A DNA stretch of 5,656 bases, from assembly GCA_018374635.1 (NCBI GenBank), contig JAHAEW010000127.1:1-5656 (forward strand), read 5' to 3'. The stretch is from Clostridiales bacterium. GTDB lineage: Bacteria; Bacillota; Clostridia; Oscillospirales; Oscillospiraceae. Under the pieces are notes generated by a model, which did no database searches, had not been told where the DNA came from, and worked only from the letters and a program-made list of their open reading frames with translations. The position numbers were made by a program, and so were the translations under genes. The stretch's first letter is position 1; each line of letters begins with the position of its first letter. Positions 5,590 to 5,656 of the stretch are shown piece after piece.

Positions 5590-5656
5590 TTATGCTGCAA
5601 GAGCCTCGCAGAGTTCCGCCGTCCGCAGACGGCGGAAGAGGGTCAAATCGTGTTTT
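5590..5656 (-). CDS. Possible 3' end of a convergent gene (partial, uncertain)
   Basis: From the right edge the minus strand reads 21 sense codons, KHDLTLFRRLRTAELCEALAA, cut here to one open stretch ending in TAA (complement of 5590-5592). Codons are G/C-ending like the neighbours, and a gene converging on lepA would explain the shared hairpin at 5539-5560. Against this, the stretch is very short, and half of it is the palindrome at 5614-5637. It could instead be an intergenic repeat. I do not recognise the peptide as a known family. Confidence 0.25.
   Translation of the reverse strand, partial: KHDLTLFRRLRTAELCEALAA
5614..5637. repeat. Perfect 10-bp palindromic hairpin near the right edge
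   Basis: TTCCGCCGTC (5614-5623) pairs with GACGGCGGAA (5628-5637) around the loop CGCA. No T-run follows within the visible sequence on plus (GAGGGTCAAATCG), nor on minus (CTCTGCGAGG). It may be an intergenic palindromic element or part of a coding region that continues past the edge. Confidence 0.5.

Noticed and set aside
1..5656. Search for CRISPR arrays, tRNAs, insertion sequences or known riboswitches
   Set aside because: No regularly spaced repeats, no cloverleaf or T-loop signature, no transposase frame or terminal repeats, and no riboswitch motif that I recognise.

Overview
The window looks like a piece of chromosome from a high-GC member of the Clostridia, most likely an Oscillospirales-type gut Firmicute. 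This rests on strong G/C preference at third codon positions, canonical AGGAGG-type ribosome binding sites, sigma-A-like promoters, AT-rich intergenic regions in a GC-rich background, and the gene families present. The taxonomic call is inference. No mobile element, CRISPR array, tRNA or rRNA is visible. Most of the window is ordinary housekeeping sequence, and I did not find a clear new multi-gene system.

Left part, minus strand (1-1650): the 5' end of a PII-like cyclic-di-AMP receptor gene (darA/yaaQ type) runs off the left edge. Directly upstream of it, in the same direction and 49 bp away, is a PLP-dependent Orn/Lys/Arg decarboxylase-family gene of the YaaO type. In Bacillus subtilis this pair brackets tmk (yaaO-tmk-yaaQ), but here tmk is absent from between them. 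The pair probably forms one transcript from an extended -10 promoter near 1505. A perfect 12-bp inverted repeat holding two DnaA-box-like 9-mers lies just upstream of that promoter.

Middle, minus strand (1604-2709): phosphate acetyltransferase (pta) is a one-gene unit with its own sigma-A-like promoter and a strong intrinsic terminator. ackA is not next to it. A 248-bp divergent intergenic region (2626-2873) separates pta from a plus-strand XRE-family regulator and carries promoters facing both ways. This arrangement is typical of a self-regulating repressor that may also touch its divergent neighbour.

Right part, plus strand (2744-5560): the regulator has an N-terminal helix-turn-helix and an unrecognised C-terminal domain. 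It is followed by a 145-bp leader with several stem-loops and then a complete lepA (elongation factor 4). A 9-bp-stem hairpin sits 9 bases after the lepA stop. The last ~65 bases may hold the 3' end of a convergent minus-strand gene or a palindromic intergenic repeat. Functionally the genes cover nucleotide second-messenger sensing, amino-acid/polyamine metabolism, the acetyl-CoA/acetyl-phosphate node, transcriptional control and ribosome function. Apart from the decarboxylase-darA pair they look like separate transcription units.
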